A stretch of 35,819 nucleotides of DNA from Phycisphaerae bacterium (GTDB lineage: Bacteria; Planctomycetota; Phycisphaerae; Sedimentisphaerales; Anaerobacaceae): contig JAUWBI010000033.1 in the NCBI GenBank assembly GCA_030601745.1, forward strand, positions 1 through 35,819, in the 5' to 3' direction. Positions 7,994 through 15,778 of the stretch are shown here, piece after piece. The notes under the pieces are model-generated. The model had not been told where the DNA came from. It searched no databases and worked only from the letters and a program-made list of their open reading frames with translations. The first letter of the stretch is position 1; each line of letters opens with the position of its first letter. The translations under genes were made by a program, and so were the position numbers.

Positions 7994-8584
7994 TTGGAAC
8001 GCAAAAATCTATGGGCGCCGTGGCGAATCAAGTACATTCAGAGCTTGAGCCCCGTTAGAAATTCTACAAAGGTCTCTAAAGGGGGTTATGAGGATATGGT
8101 ACAGAAAGGGAAGATTTCTAACGGGGTGAGCGAAGGCAGCGATTGCTTTATCTGTCATAACTTCGGAAACCCACAGGATGACGACAAAAATCTGGTGCTG
8201 TGGCGAACAGAGAAAAGCATCGTAATACTAAATCGCTTCCCCTATAACAACGGCCATTTACTGATAGCGCCGGTCCGACACATCCCTGACCTTGACCAGG
8301 CAACCAACGAAGAACTGCTGGAGCTGATGAAACTCGTCAGAGAATCGCAAAAAGCCCTGTCCCTGGCGATAAAACCCCACGGCTTCAATGTTGGTATGAA
8401 TTTCGGCCGATGCGCAGGCGCCGGATTGCCTGAGCATTTCCACATCCATCTCGTTCCGAGATGGGACGGAGACACAAATTTTATGACCGTATGCAGCGAT
8501 ACTGATGTTATCAGTCAAAGTTTGACCGAGCTTCTTGAGCAATTAAAACAGGTAAGCAAAGAACATAATTTCCCCCGTTTATAA
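7994..8584 (+). CDS. HIT-family hydrolase carrying an in-frame palindromic-element insertion
   Basis: A histidine-triad (HIT) nucleotide hydrolase or transferase of 196 residues. The active-site triad HFHIH is at residues 148-152 (GLPEHFHIHLVPRW). N-terminal LWAPWRIKYI and a CFIC pair (residues 51-54) match the Ap4A-phosphorylase-like branch common in planctomycetes. The start is TTG 7994 after GGAGG at 10 bp. Residues 20-46 (PVRNS to ISNGVS) are foreign: they are encoded by the palindromic element at 8050-8126 plus a 4-bp TGAG duplication, 81 bp in total. Removing them restores KYIQSLSEGSDCFIC, a normal family sequence, and a normal length of 169 residues. The insert lies between the N-terminal strand and the CxxC, a probable surface loop, so the enzyme may remain active. 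Confidence 0.93.
   Translation: MERKNLWAPWRIKYIQSLSPVRNSTKVSKGGYEDMVQKGKISNGVSEGSDCFICHNFGNPQDDDKNLVLWRTEKSIVILNRFPYNNGHLLIAPVRHIPDLDQATNEELLELMKLVRESQKALSLAIKPHGFNVGMNFGRCAGAGLPEHFHIHLVPRWDGDTNFMTVCSDTDVISQSLTELLEQLKQVSKEHNFPRL
8050..8126. mobile_element. CCCCGTTAG palindromic element, copy 1 (77 bp, inside HIT gene)
   Basis: The element begins CCCCGTTAGAAATTCT and ends GATTTCTAACGGGG, a 13-bp terminal inverted repeat. It is flanked by a perfect 4-bp direct repeat, TGAG at 8046-8049 and TGAG at 8127-8130. Element plus one repeat is 81 bp, so the host reading frame is preserved. It has no coding capacity of its own. Confidence 0.88.
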
Positions 8585-8617
8585 TGTCTAACACCCTTGC
8601 AGCTTACTATATGAATT

Positions 8618-8770
8618 CTACTTTTTCTTTTTGATGGTTCCAGCAACTACAGCTTTTGACATTCTTTTAGTTTTGGCTTTTGCATCTCTACCAACCTTAG
8701 AACCGGCACTACTTTTTTTATCCCTCATATATAAACTTGCATGAAGCTGTGTAGGCGTTCGGTACCTCAT
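8618..8770 (-). CDS. Small basic protein, 50 residues
   Basis: A short gene starting MRYRTPTQLHASLYMRDK and ending TIKKKK. It is rich in Lys, Arg, Ser and Ala with no Cys and no membrane segment. ATG 8770 is preceded by AGGAGA at 9 bp, a strong ribosome site that overlaps the end of the upstream HAD gene (stop at 8785), so the two are probably cotranscribed. The composition suggests a nucleic-acid-binding or ribosome-associated peptide, but this is only inference. I do not recognise a family. It converges on the HIT gene, whose stop is 33 bp away. Confidence 0.6.
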   Translation of the reverse strand: MRYRTPTQLHASLYMRDKKSSAGSKVGRDAKAKTKRMSKAVVAGTIKKKK

Positions 8771-8784
8771 CGCTATTGTTCTCC

Positions 8785-9657
8785 TTATGAGAGATATTTT
8801 TTTGACTGCCTGAAGGATTCTCTGCCGTATCGAATCCCTTCAACAATATTGCCTAACAATAATTTTATCAAACGGTCAAGTTCAGTTCCACTTTTATAAT
8901 CCGCCTGGGCAATAAAATCCACTCTTTCGGCCTTCAATAACTCTTTGCAGATTTTCTTGCCCCCAGAGCTATAAGGCTTATAAACAGCAATAGCATATCC
9001 TCCATTTTTTCTGATTACCGTCATACATGGAACATCTGTCATCCCATCGCCAATATACAGGATATTTTGAAAAGGTATAGGCCGCAGATGTACAGGCATA
9101 TATAGGTTAATGTTTTCACTCAAGTTTTCTTTGCCTTTGTTAATCCTGAAAATGAACTGGGTTTTTAAGGTGTCGTTCACTATTACATTTGGAAAAGCCG
9201 CTGCCCCATACTCATCGTAATAATATTCTGAAGCAAATACCTTATAAAAATATTTGGCTATGCCCGTTCCTGAGATTATCTCCTTTAAGCCTGATGAAAT
9301 TACGTAATGCCTGACTTCTATATCGCGATTAAATCGCTTTTTAACATAGTCATTTATTCGCTTAAAATAAGTTTGAACACCTGGGAAGTAATTTATCTTT
9401 TTAGCCAATTCTTTTAGCATCTCAGCAGTGACTGGAAAATGTCTGGATTTGGATTTTTCAAGCATCAAACGCATATAGGCTACAATTCCTTCGCCGTTTG
9501 TTTGCGCAGACTCTCGATTCACTTGTTTCCAAAACCTCTTTCCGTCCTTGATGCCGATTTCCGGCAAAACGGTATATTCCTGCATTGGCTGGGGGGTCAG
9601 CGTGCCGTCAAAATCATAAACGATTGCGATAATGTTATGCTTAAATTCTTTACTCAT
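8785..9657 (-). CDS. HAD-superfamily phosphatase
   Basis: A 290-residue haloacid dehalogenase-type hydrolase. Motif I is YDFDGTLTPQP near residues 14-24, with the nucleophile Asp and the general acid Asp. Motif II is ISSG in HYVISSGLKEII. The Mg-binding motif IV is GDGMTD in LYIGDGMTDVPCM. A large helical cap lies between motifs I and II (residues about 25-115). This resembles the phosphoserine phosphatase-like branch, but the substrate cannot be told from sequence. A long C-terminal tail follows the core. ATG 9657 is the natural start. The gene lies between the DUF3883 ATPase gene (upstream, 175 bp away) and the 50-residue basic protein (14 bp downstream) in one direction. Confidence 0.88.
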   Translation of the reverse strand: MSKEFKHNIIAIVYDFDGTLTPQPMQEYTVLPEIGIKDGKRFWKQVNRESAQTNGEGIVAYMRLMLEKSKSRHFPVTAEMLKELAKKINYFPGVQTYFKRINDYVKKRFNRDIEVRHYVISSGLKEIISGTGIAKYFYKVFASEYYYDEYGAAAFPNVIVNDTLKTQFIFRINKGKENLSENINLYMPVHLRPIPFQNILYIGDGMTDVPCMTVIRKNGGYAIAVYKPYSSGGKKICKELLKAERVDFIAQADYKSGTELDRLIKLLLGNIVEGIRYGRESFRQSKKYLS

Positions 9658-9754
9658 AAAGGCAAATGGTATCTACTTCGGGGCTGGCTTGTCAAATGCC
9701 ATTTTTCAAAAAGCTGCTTCTTTTCGACGAAATCCAGCCGGAAGAATTGGACGC

Positions 9755-9803
9755 GAATTGACACTGTCTTTTTGGACACGGATTAACACTGATTGACACT
9801 GTA
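9755..9803. repeat. Period-7 tandem repeat, GATTGACACTGT type
   Basis: Seven units can be laid out with a 7-bp step (GAATTGA, CACTGTC, TTTTTGG, ACACGGA, TTAACAC, TGATTGA, CACTGTA). ATTGACACTGT recurs at a distance of 35 bp, five periods. More degenerate than the other arrays. Confidence 0.5.
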
Positions 9804-9832
9804 TTGAAATAGCCGCGAAAAAACGCAAAAGA

Positions 9833-12322
9833 CTACTCTCGCCATTTTGCCGACCTCCAGATATCTATGGGTATAGTCAGCTTGTCTTTTTTCCCGATCC
9901 CTGGTGCAGCAGGGTTTTGGACCATGTGCATTGTAGGATTCTCCGGGATAGAGGATACAACACAGAGGTAGAAAGAATTCTTATGCGTGTCTGCTGCATC
10001 TACCTCATTACCGGTCAATTCCACGTCTTCATCTTGACTTTTGCCTTTGACTTCAACGCGTATCCTCTCGCCAGTGCTGGTCTCAGCTTCCATATCGTAG
10101 CCAAAGTTCCTCTTTTCCACAGGATTCACATTTTTGTATCTGGTGCCTAGTTTTTCTTTAGCATAATTCATAGCAAACTCTTCCACACCATTGTCAGGGG
10201 CAGGTTTCACACCCCCAGCTTTGAAAAACTTGCGCCAGTTTATCAGCTGCTCGTCACTTTCAACATCTACAAGATAGCGCGGACTTATGAAACTAACACC
10301 AGATACAAATTGATGGTAAGTTTCCCAGTTTTGCGGAGGCTTGAACTCGGTAGAGAATAACACCTCTTTGGCAGGTCTAAGTTCTCCTTGTTTTGTAAGG
10401 ACCCAAAGCTGTACATCCATACCCAGTTCCTCACCAAGAATTCGTTGGCAATAACGCGTATACTTCAAAAGGTCCTCTGGTGAAGGCTTGGACGCCTCAG
10501 TTTGAATCTTGGGCAGTAATGCTTCCTTGCAAACAGTTTGCGTATTCAAAAGCTGTACTCCTGTGTGTCCTGTCAAAAACCCCCTAAGTGCTTTTTGTTC
10601 TTCTTCGTCCTTGGCTCCCGTCAATACGTCAGGATGTAATAGACATTTGGATTTTTGCAATTCATCAAATAGCTCTTTAATTATTGGGTCCGATGATGTA
10701 ATATCGAAAATGGAAACTTTTCCTCCTTCAAGAAATTCCACGTTGATTGTCAGAACCAATTTGAGGTTATGGTAACGCTTTAGCCTTTTTCGCTCCTTAT
10801 ACCAGAAATAAGTCTCATAAGCAGGATTTTTATAAAGCCAAAGGTAGAATGACCGGAACCAAGCCGCGGCCTCAGATGCCTGACTCTTGCTCTTTAAGAA
10901 ATCATCGTTGTTGAGAATATCCCAACGATCTACTTTTTTGATTGGATTTGACACAGAGTCTTTAACCGCTGGATGAGCGCGTTTTAAGTTGGGTTGGCCG
11001 CCCATAACGGAGGCGATCTCATCTTCTCTAAGAATACCCATACTTATCAGCCCTTCGACAGCTCCACGCTCCTCTGTTACCCTGACTACTTCTCCGGGTT
11101 TTGCCCAACTCCCATCTTTAGTGGGCACACACTCATTTTCCCTCAAAAACTCTTCCACAGGTTGTATGAGTTTGGGCCCGAACAGCTTATCATAAGATTC
11201 AAGACCCTCATGATGTTTGAATTCAAACGCTGGCAAGTACTGATACTTCCACTTATCGTGCTTCTTGAAGTGCTCAATGGCCTCCTTACAGAGGCGAGCA
11301 ACCTCTTCGATGAGCCAATGATTCCATTTTGCCTCACAATTAATCGCATTTCGCCCAGGCTGAACAAGAAAGTCAGCCTGTATGGGAAATTTGGCACCAC
11401 TCGTTGCTTCGCCCAGTGGCGAGAAAGAATACACTCCACCATACATTGCTCCTGCTTCTGAGGGAGCTATATTGCCATTCTCGTCAAGAGCAAAGCCTAT
11501 TGCAATTTCTCTTTGCGTTACTTTAGCGCGGTATTCTTGCGTTAACCTATCCTGCTTCACCCAGTTAGGCACTTCTAAAGTACAGCGGAAGAATTTGAAC
11601 CTTTGCTCTTGGCTATCATGCTTGAGGATTGTGATACCTTCCTTAGTCTCTCCAACCTTCTCGAGCACCCATGCTTGGTCCGAAACTTCATCAATAACTT
11701 CTATCTTCTTGAGCCAGCGAAGGAATAGATATAACTCAGTTCTGATTTTCTCAACTTCTTCCACCAAAGTCGAGTAATACGCATCCTCCCTATATGGAAT
11801 AATAAAAGTTGTTGTTTCAGAATCTACGTTTTCACGCGGTTTGTCAATCCAGACTGGGATTACGTGCCATGGGGTGTTACTGGGGTCAGTCCAATTCTTG
11901 TAATTCCTATCGAACTTGAACTGGAAGCCACCGGAATAGATCTCGGGACAATCAGTGACTTTAAAAATGGACTTGAATCCGATGCCCAAATAGCCTAATG
12001 TTCCTCTTTCAGGTTTTTTTGATGACCTAATCCCGCAAAGTGCCTTCACATTCTCATCGCTGAAAGGGCGCCCGTTGTGGGTTATTTTCACTCTATGCTT
12101 GCCAACCGTTATTTCAAATCTACCTGGGGTGTCTAGACCTAAGCCAGCATCTTCGGCATTCTGCATTAGTTCGAGAATAAAACCGGAACTCCTGGTGAAC
12201 ACAACCTGCGAGATCAATTTCAAGGCGTTCACATAGTCGCGCCATATATGCGTTGCCTTAGAAGCTTCAATTTCTCTCCGGATATCCGCAACTACTATTT
12301 TCTTGTCTTCATTACCCTTCAT
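9833..12322 (-). CDS. Sacsin/Hsp90-type ATPase with C-terminal DUF3883 domain
   Basis: An 829-residue protein. The N-terminus is a GHKL-type ATPase fold of the sacsin kind: N-box ELMQNAEDAG (residues 51-60), an HNGRPF lid motif (82-87) replacing the usual DNGxGM, and a G-rich GTLGYLGIGFKSIF loop (107-120). A middle region of about 500 residues has no motif I recognise. The last 110 residues are a DUF3883 domain with GYDMEAE and RVEVKGK; in this family the acidic residues and the ExK form a PD-(D/E)xK-like nuclease-type arrangement. Proteins with this architecture are often found in anti-phage islands. A defence role here is inference, supported only by the accessory-looking neighbourhood. ATG 12322 gives MKGNEDKKIV. 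Confidence 0.85.
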   Translation of the reverse strand: MKGNEDKKIVVADIRREIEASKATHIWRDYVNALKLISQVVFTRSSGFILELMQNAEDAGLGLDTPGRFEITVGKHRVKITHNGRPFSDENVKALCGIRSSKKPERGTLGYLGIGFKSIFKVTDCPEIYSGGFQFKFDRNYKNWTDPSNTPWHVIPVWIDKPRENVDSETTTFIIPYREDAYYSTLVEEVEKIRTELYLFLRWLKKIEVIDEVSDQAWVLEKVGETKEGITILKHDSQEQRFKFFRCTLEVPNWVKQDRLTQEYRAKVTQREIAIGFALDENGNIAPSEAGAMYGGVYSFSPLGEATSGAKFPIQADFLVQPGRNAINCEAKWNHWLIEEVARLCKEAIEHFKKHDKWKYQYLPAFEFKHHEGLESYDKLFGPKLIQPVEEFLRENECVPTKDGSWAKPGEVVRVTEERGAVEGLISMGILREDEIASVMGGQPNLKRAHPAVKDSVSNPIKKVDRWDILNNDDFLKSKSQASEAAAWFRSFYLWLYKNPAYETYFWYKERKRLKRYHNLKLVLTINVEFLEGGKVSIFDITSSDPIIKELFDELQKSKCLLHPDVLTGAKDEEEQKALRGFLTGHTGVQLLNTQTVCKEALLPKIQTEASKPSPEDLLKYTRYCQRILGEELGMDVQLWVLTKQGELRPAKEVLFSTEFKPPQNWETYHQFVSGVSFISPRYLVDVESDEQLINWRKFFKAGGVKPAPDNGVEEFAMNYAKEKLGTRYKNVNPVEKRNFGYDMEAETSTGERIRVEVKGKSQDEDVELTGNEVDAADTHKNSFYLCVVSSIPENPTMHMVQNPAAPGIGKKDKLTIPIDIWRSAKWRE

Positions 12323-12780
12323 GACATCTATTCACCAACTAACCTTGGTGGGAATTCGTTTTCTTGGTTGTGCAGAGTATAACAGATTAAGGAGAAATCT
12401 GCATGATTCACAGTGCTTTCTTAGATCGTACCTTCGCCAACGCCAAGCCCCTTCCTAGTCTTCGAATCAACCGACCATGCTTCATGTCGCCCCTAGAAGA
12501 TTCAAAGCTGTCTAATTATGTTTATATGGTCTCCGTATAAAAACCCAACGCCCCGGCAGTTCAAAATGGACCTGCTGGGTTTCTATCATCTGGTGCGTCT
12601 CCCTGATATCTGCGTTCTCAAATGTTCAAAGATACAAACAAGATCCTTGGACTGCGCTCAGGATGACAGACAGACGATTCGAGGAAGTATTGCGCCCCTG
12701 GGTGTTTTATATAACGGGGTAAAAAATACCCGAAAAGAAGGCAAAAGTCAAGGGAAAAGTAAAAAATAAGGGATACGGGC
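12323..12780. other. Intergenic stretch without a convincing gene
   Basis: Apart from a weak 45-codon frame at 12403-12540, this stretch holds only noncoding-looking sequence. Around 12650-12675 is a CTTGGACTGCGCTCAGGATG motif of the kind that recurs between genes in many uncultured-bacterium genomes; its translation (SLDCAQDD) gives a misleading open frame. No tRNA, terminator or transposase remnant was seen. Confidence 0.5.
12403..12540 (+). CDS. Possible small protein, 45 residues
   Basis: An ATG frame of 45 codons preceded by AAGGAG at 8 bp. The predicted product (MIHSAFLDRT to VYMVSV) has no recognised motif, signal or membrane segment. The ribosome site is the only positive evidence, and the surrounding intergenic sequence looks noncoding. 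It may be chance. Confidence 0.2.
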   Translation: MIHSAFLDRTFANAKPLPSLRINRPCFMSPLEDSKLSNYVYMVSV

Positions 12781-12843
12781 CAGTTGTCAGGGTTCAGGGG
12801 GCAGTTTAGTTTTTAGTGCTTAGTTTTGAGTTTTTAGTTGGGG
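12781..12843. repeat. Period-7 tandem repeat, unit GTTTTTA/CAGGGTT
   Basis: Nine consecutive 7-bp units: CAGTTGT, CAGGGTT, CAGGGGG, CAGTTTA, GTTTTTA, GTGCTTA, GTTTTGA, GTTTTTA, GTTGGGG. The exact step with a drifting unit is characteristic of the arrays in this window. Confidence 0.75.
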
Positions 12844-12911
12844 GAAGCCCCAAAGAGACTTCAATTGGTTGCAATTCGAGGGAGATTTTGATATTATCGT
12901 TGAATTGAAAG

Positions 12912-12931
12912 GCTTGGTTGCGCAGCCAAGC
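12912..12931. repeat. 20-bp imperfect palindrome
   Basis: GCTTGGTTGCGCAGCCAAGC is self-complementary except for one symmetric pair of positions. It lies just upstream of the small frame at 12939 and the Gfo/Idh gene. It could be an operator or a hairpin; nothing distinguishes these. Confidence 0.35.
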
Positions 12932-12938
12932 GCTTAAT

Positions 12939-13055
12939 ATGGGAAATCTCAGATTAATCACAACATTGTTTTTCTTAATCTTGCTCCTGGGCATAAGGAT
13001 GCAAGGTGCCGGTGGATACTCGATACGTTATGAATTTCCAGCCCCGCTTAAGTAA
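12939..13055 (+). CDS. Possible small exported or membrane peptide, 38 residues
   Basis: An ATG frame of 38 codons with a hydrophobic N-terminal stretch (LITTLFFLILLLG) that could be a signal peptide or membrane helix, then a short tail ending EFPAPLK. It ends 18 bp before the Gfo/Idh gene, whose ribosome site follows immediately. No strong ribosome site was found for this frame. It could be a leader peptide, a degraded gene start, or chance. Confidence 0.3.
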   Translation: MGNLRLITTLFFLILLLGIRMQGAGGYSIRYEFPAPLK

Positions 13056-13073
13056 GTAACAGGAGACACTATC

Positions 13074-14498
13074 ATGAAGGAAAAAGTTAAGAAAGCAATT
13101 TCCCGCCGAACCTTTATGGGCGCTGCGGCCTCGACGGCCTTTGCCTTCTCAATTGTTCCCAGCAAGGTGCTGGGCAAAGACGCCCCCAGTAACAAGCTGA
13201 ATATCGGTGTCATTGGCGCCAGCGGCCGCGGCGGGGCTAATCTGAGAGGCGTAGAAAGTGAAAACATTGTCGCCTTGTGCGATGTCGATCTGGAACGGGC
13301 CAAAAACAATATCAGGAAAAACTCCGGAGCCAAGGTGTATCGCGATTTCCGCGTGATGCTGGATGAAATGGACAAATCCATCGACGCCGTGATTGTCTCT
13401 ACCCCTGACCATACCCACGCAGTTGCCGTAATGGCGGCCATCAAGATGGGCAAGCATGTTTATTGTGAAAAGCCACTGGCCCATTCAATCTACGAGGTTC
13501 GCAAACTCACCGAAGCGGCCCGCAAATACAAAGTCGCCACCCAGATGGGCAACCAAGGTCATTCGAGCGAACATATTCGACTGGTATGCGAATGGATACA
13601 AGATGGCGCCATCGGCGATGTTCGCGAAGTCCACGCCTGGAGCAATCGTCCTCAGGGTGGATATGCTTTTCCATCGAGTTTGCCGCGGCCGACGGATACT
13701 CCGGCGGTGCCTGATACGCTGGACTGGAAGCTGTGGCTTGGGCCTGTGCAGTATCGCCCCTATCATCCGATATATGCCCCGGTCTTCTGGCGCGGGTGGC
13801 TCGATTTCGGCACCGGTGCGCTCGGCGATATGGGATGCCATATTCTTGACCCTGCATTCTGGGCGTTGAAACTTGGCAGCCCGGTCAGCGTTCAAGCCGA
13901 CACTTCATATAATCCCGGTATGGATTTTTGGGGCAAGGTCCTCGACGGGTCCAAGAGTTGGAAATCCGAAATTGCCGACAATATCAAGGCAATGAAGAAA
14001 GAAACATATCCGGCCGCTTCGCGCGTAACTTATGAATTTGCGGCTCGTGATGGAATGCCTCCAGTGAAATTAACATGGTGGGATGGCGGTATTTTCCCGC
14101 CGCCTTATGAAGATATGCCTAAAGGTTTTAACGGTAACGGCGCGATTCTTATTGGTGACAAAGGTACTATCAGGCATGGGTCACATGGCGCCAACGGCGC
14201 AAGAATAGTCCCGGAAGAGAAAATGCAGGCGTATATGAAACGCGGGCTTGCCAAAAAAACTATCAAGCGAGTACCGGGACACCATACGGACTGGATCAAT
14301 GCATGCAAGACGGGCGAGGCGGCAAGCAGCAACTTCGATTATGGCGGGCTGCTTACTGAAATGGTTTTGTTGGGCGTTATCGCGATGCGATGCAGCGGCA
14401 GAAAACTATTGTGGGACGCCGAGAAAATGGAGTTCACGAACAGTAAAGAAGCTAATGATCTCATAAAGCCAGTCTACCGTGAAGGCTGGACATTGTAG
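13074..14498 (+). CDS. Tat-exported Gfo/Idh/MocA-family oxidoreductase
   Basis: A 474-residue NAD(P)-dependent oxidoreductase. The N-terminus has a twin-arginine signal SRRTFMGAA followed by a hydrophobic stretch, so it is probably exported folded. The Rossmann domain begins at about residue 43 (IGVIGASGRGGANL, a GxxGxxG-type loop). The diagnostic EKPLAHS motif is at about residue 131, with the catalytic-region Lys. The C-terminal beta domain follows. Planctomycetes carry many such exported members, thought to act on sugars or sugar acids; the exact substrate is not evident. AGGAGA lies 10 bp before ATG 13074. The DUF1080 gene follows in the same direction after about 30 bp, a pairing frequently seen in carbohydrate degradation loci. 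Confidence 0.92.
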   Translation: MKEKVKKAISRRTFMGAAASTAFAFSIVPSKVLGKDAPSNKLNIGVIGASGRGGANLRGVESENIVALCDVDLERAKNNIRKNSGAKVYRDFRVMLDEMDKSIDAVIVSTPDHTHAVAVMAAIKMGKHVYCEKPLAHSIYEVRKLTEAARKYKVATQMGNQGHSSEHIRLVCEWIQDGAIGDVREVHAWSNRPQGGYAFPSSLPRPTDTPAVPDTLDWKLWLGPVQYRPYHPIYAPVFWRGWLDFGTGALGDMGCHILDPAFWALKLGSPVSVQADTSYNPGMDFWGKVLDGSKSWKSEIADNIKAMKKETYPAASRVTYEFAARDGMPPVKLTWWDGGIFPPPYEDMPKGFNGNGAILIGDKGTIRHGSHGANGARIVPEEKMQAYMKRGLAKKTIKRVPGHHTDWINACKTGEAASSNFDYGGLLTEMVLLGVIAMRCSGRKLLWDAEKMEFTNSKEANDLIKPVYREGWTL

Positions 14499-14527
14499 TA
14501 ACATTCTGAAAAACAGGAGTTTTGATA

Positions 14528-15298
14528 ATGTCTGTCATGAAAACAACACTAATACACAGATCATATATATGTGTTCTGATTTGGATGCTTGGCTGCTCCA
14601 GTTATGTCTCGGCTGGCCAGATCAACCAGTTAAGTCAGGAGGAGAAAAAACAGGGATTCAAGCTGCTTTTCGACGGCAAATCAATGGACCAGTGGCGAAA
14701 CTATAAATCCAAAACCATCCGGCCCCAATGGCAGATTATCGACGGCGCAATGGTCCTGACCGAAAAGGGCGGCAAAGATATCGTGACGAAGGAGAAATAC
14801 GGTTTTTTCGATCTCCGGCTGGAATACACCATCGCCGAAAAAGGTAACAGCGGAATTATGTTTCGAGTGGTTGAACAAACAGAGGAACGTAATCCCTGGC
14901 GACTCGCACCGGAATATCAACTTTACGATTCATTCAACGTGAAGGTTCGCGGCAATCGCTGTGCCGGAGCCCTGTACGGGTTGATTGGGGCACCCAAAGA
15001 CCTCGCCCGCAAACCGGGCGAGTGGAACCAGGTGCGCATTCTGCTCGAACCTGCCGGCGACAACAAAGGTCGGCTTCGCTTCTGGCTCAACGGCCGGCAG
15101 ACCGTCGATATTGTCGTCGACCCCGCACCGGACAGCCAGTGGTCTAACCTGCTCGAAAGCAAAAAATCTGAGGGACATTTCGCCAGGGATTTCTTCAAGG
15201 CCAGGACCGGCTATATTCTTTTGCAGGACCACGGCGCCCGTGTCGCCTTTCGAAATATCAGGATACGAAAATGGATGAAAAAGACAAAATCGAAGTAA
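14528..15298 (+). CDS. DUF1080 (3-keto-disaccharide hydrolase-type) exported protein
   Basis: A 256-residue exported protein starting at ATG 14528, 8 bp after AGGAG. The signal region contains MLGCSSYVSAG, which could be a lipobox. The DUF1080 concanavalin-like domain starts at about residue 40 (GFKLLFDGKSMDQW) and includes GNSGIMFRV, EYQLYDS and a C-terminal RNIRIRKW strand, all typical of the family. Members are laminin-G/lectin-like jelly rolls; some hydrolyse 3-keto-glycosides made by Gfo/Idh-type enzymes. Its position directly after an exported Gfo/Idh/MocA gene fits that two-step scheme (inference). Its last 28 bp overlap the GroES-like gene. Confidence 0.9.
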   Translation: MSVMKTTLIHRSYICVLIWMLGCSSYVSAGQINQLSQEEKKQGFKLLFDGKSMDQWRNYKSKTIRPQWQIIDGAMVLTEKGGKDIVTKEKYGFFDLRLEYTIAEKGNSGIMFRVVEQTEERNPWRLAPEYQLYDSFNVKVRGNRCAGALYGLIGAPKDLARKPGEWNQVRILLEPAGDNKGRLRFWLNGRQTVDIVVDPAPDSQWSNLLESKKSEGHFARDFFKARTGYILLQDHGARVAFRNIRIRKWMKKTKSK

Positions 15299-15591
15299 AG
15301 CCGCTTGAAACAGTCGAGCCGATAGGCAAACGTGTTTTGATTTGCAAAGACGAGGACAAAAAACAAACCAAAGGCGGTATCCAACTGCCCGACAATATAG
15401 AAATCCCCACGATAACCGGCCGGGTCGTAGCGGTCTCGGCTGAGATCGAAAATGCACCGGACATACCACTGCGTCGATACGACAAAGTACTGTTCAATCC
15501 CAAAGGTGCCATACCCGTCGATTTCGAAGGCGATAATCGTTTGTTCGTCGTAGAGCTCGAAAACGTCGTTGCAGTCTTCAGAAAATCATAA
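15271..15591 (+). CDS. GroES-like co-chaperonin paralogue
   Basis: A 106-residue Cpn10/GroES-fold protein. After a short acidic N-terminal extension it reads EPIGKRVLICKDE, then the mobile loop KKQTKGGIQLPDN, then TGRVVAVSAEIEN and a C-terminal FVVELENVVAVF strand. In standard GroES the mobile loop carries a GIVLP-type tripeptide that contacts GroEL; here it is GIQLP, with a polar Gln in the middle. The start overlaps the DUF1080 gene by 28 bp and no groEL is in the window, so this is an orphan paralogue rather than the housekeeping groES. Planctomycetes often carry several GroES copies. Confidence 0.88.
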   Translation: MDEKDKIEVKPLETVEPIGKRVLICKDEDKKQTKGGIQLPDNIEIPTITGRVVAVSAEIENAPDIPLRRYDKVLFNPKGAIPVDFEGDNRLFVVELENVVAVFRKS

Positions 15592-15686
15592 GAAACTGTC
15601 CAGATGCAAACTTGGGAGAGTCAGCGGCTCGTCCAGCCCCTCCGAGGGGCGCGGCACGTGAGAATGGCGTGCGGTGAACAATGCCT

Positions 15687-15710
15687 GGATTCGGGCGTAT
15701 TTGTATTAGC
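15687..15710 (+). promoter_or_regulatory. Upstream motif shared with 17099-17122
   Basis: GATTCGGGCGTATTTGT here matches GATTCGGGTATATTTGT upstream of the gene at 17185 in 15 of 17 positions, at a similar distance (about 85-90 bp) from each start codon. It could be a promoter or operator shared by the two genes, or a small repeat. Confidence 0.3.
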
Positions 15711-15778
15711 TTGTGAGGGAAACTCACCTATGGAATTGGTTATTTGGAAAATTACAGTTCAAATAAGGAGTTCCGATT

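Noticed and set aside
12705-12735. ATAACGGGGTAAAAAATACCCG resembling an element end
   Set aside because: Only TAACGGGG is shared; there is no partner inverted end within 150 bp and no flanking repeat.
12518-12769. Open frame of 83 codons on the plus strand
   Set aside because: It contains SLDCAQDD, translation of a common intergenic repeat, has no ribosome site and composition unlike the other proteins.
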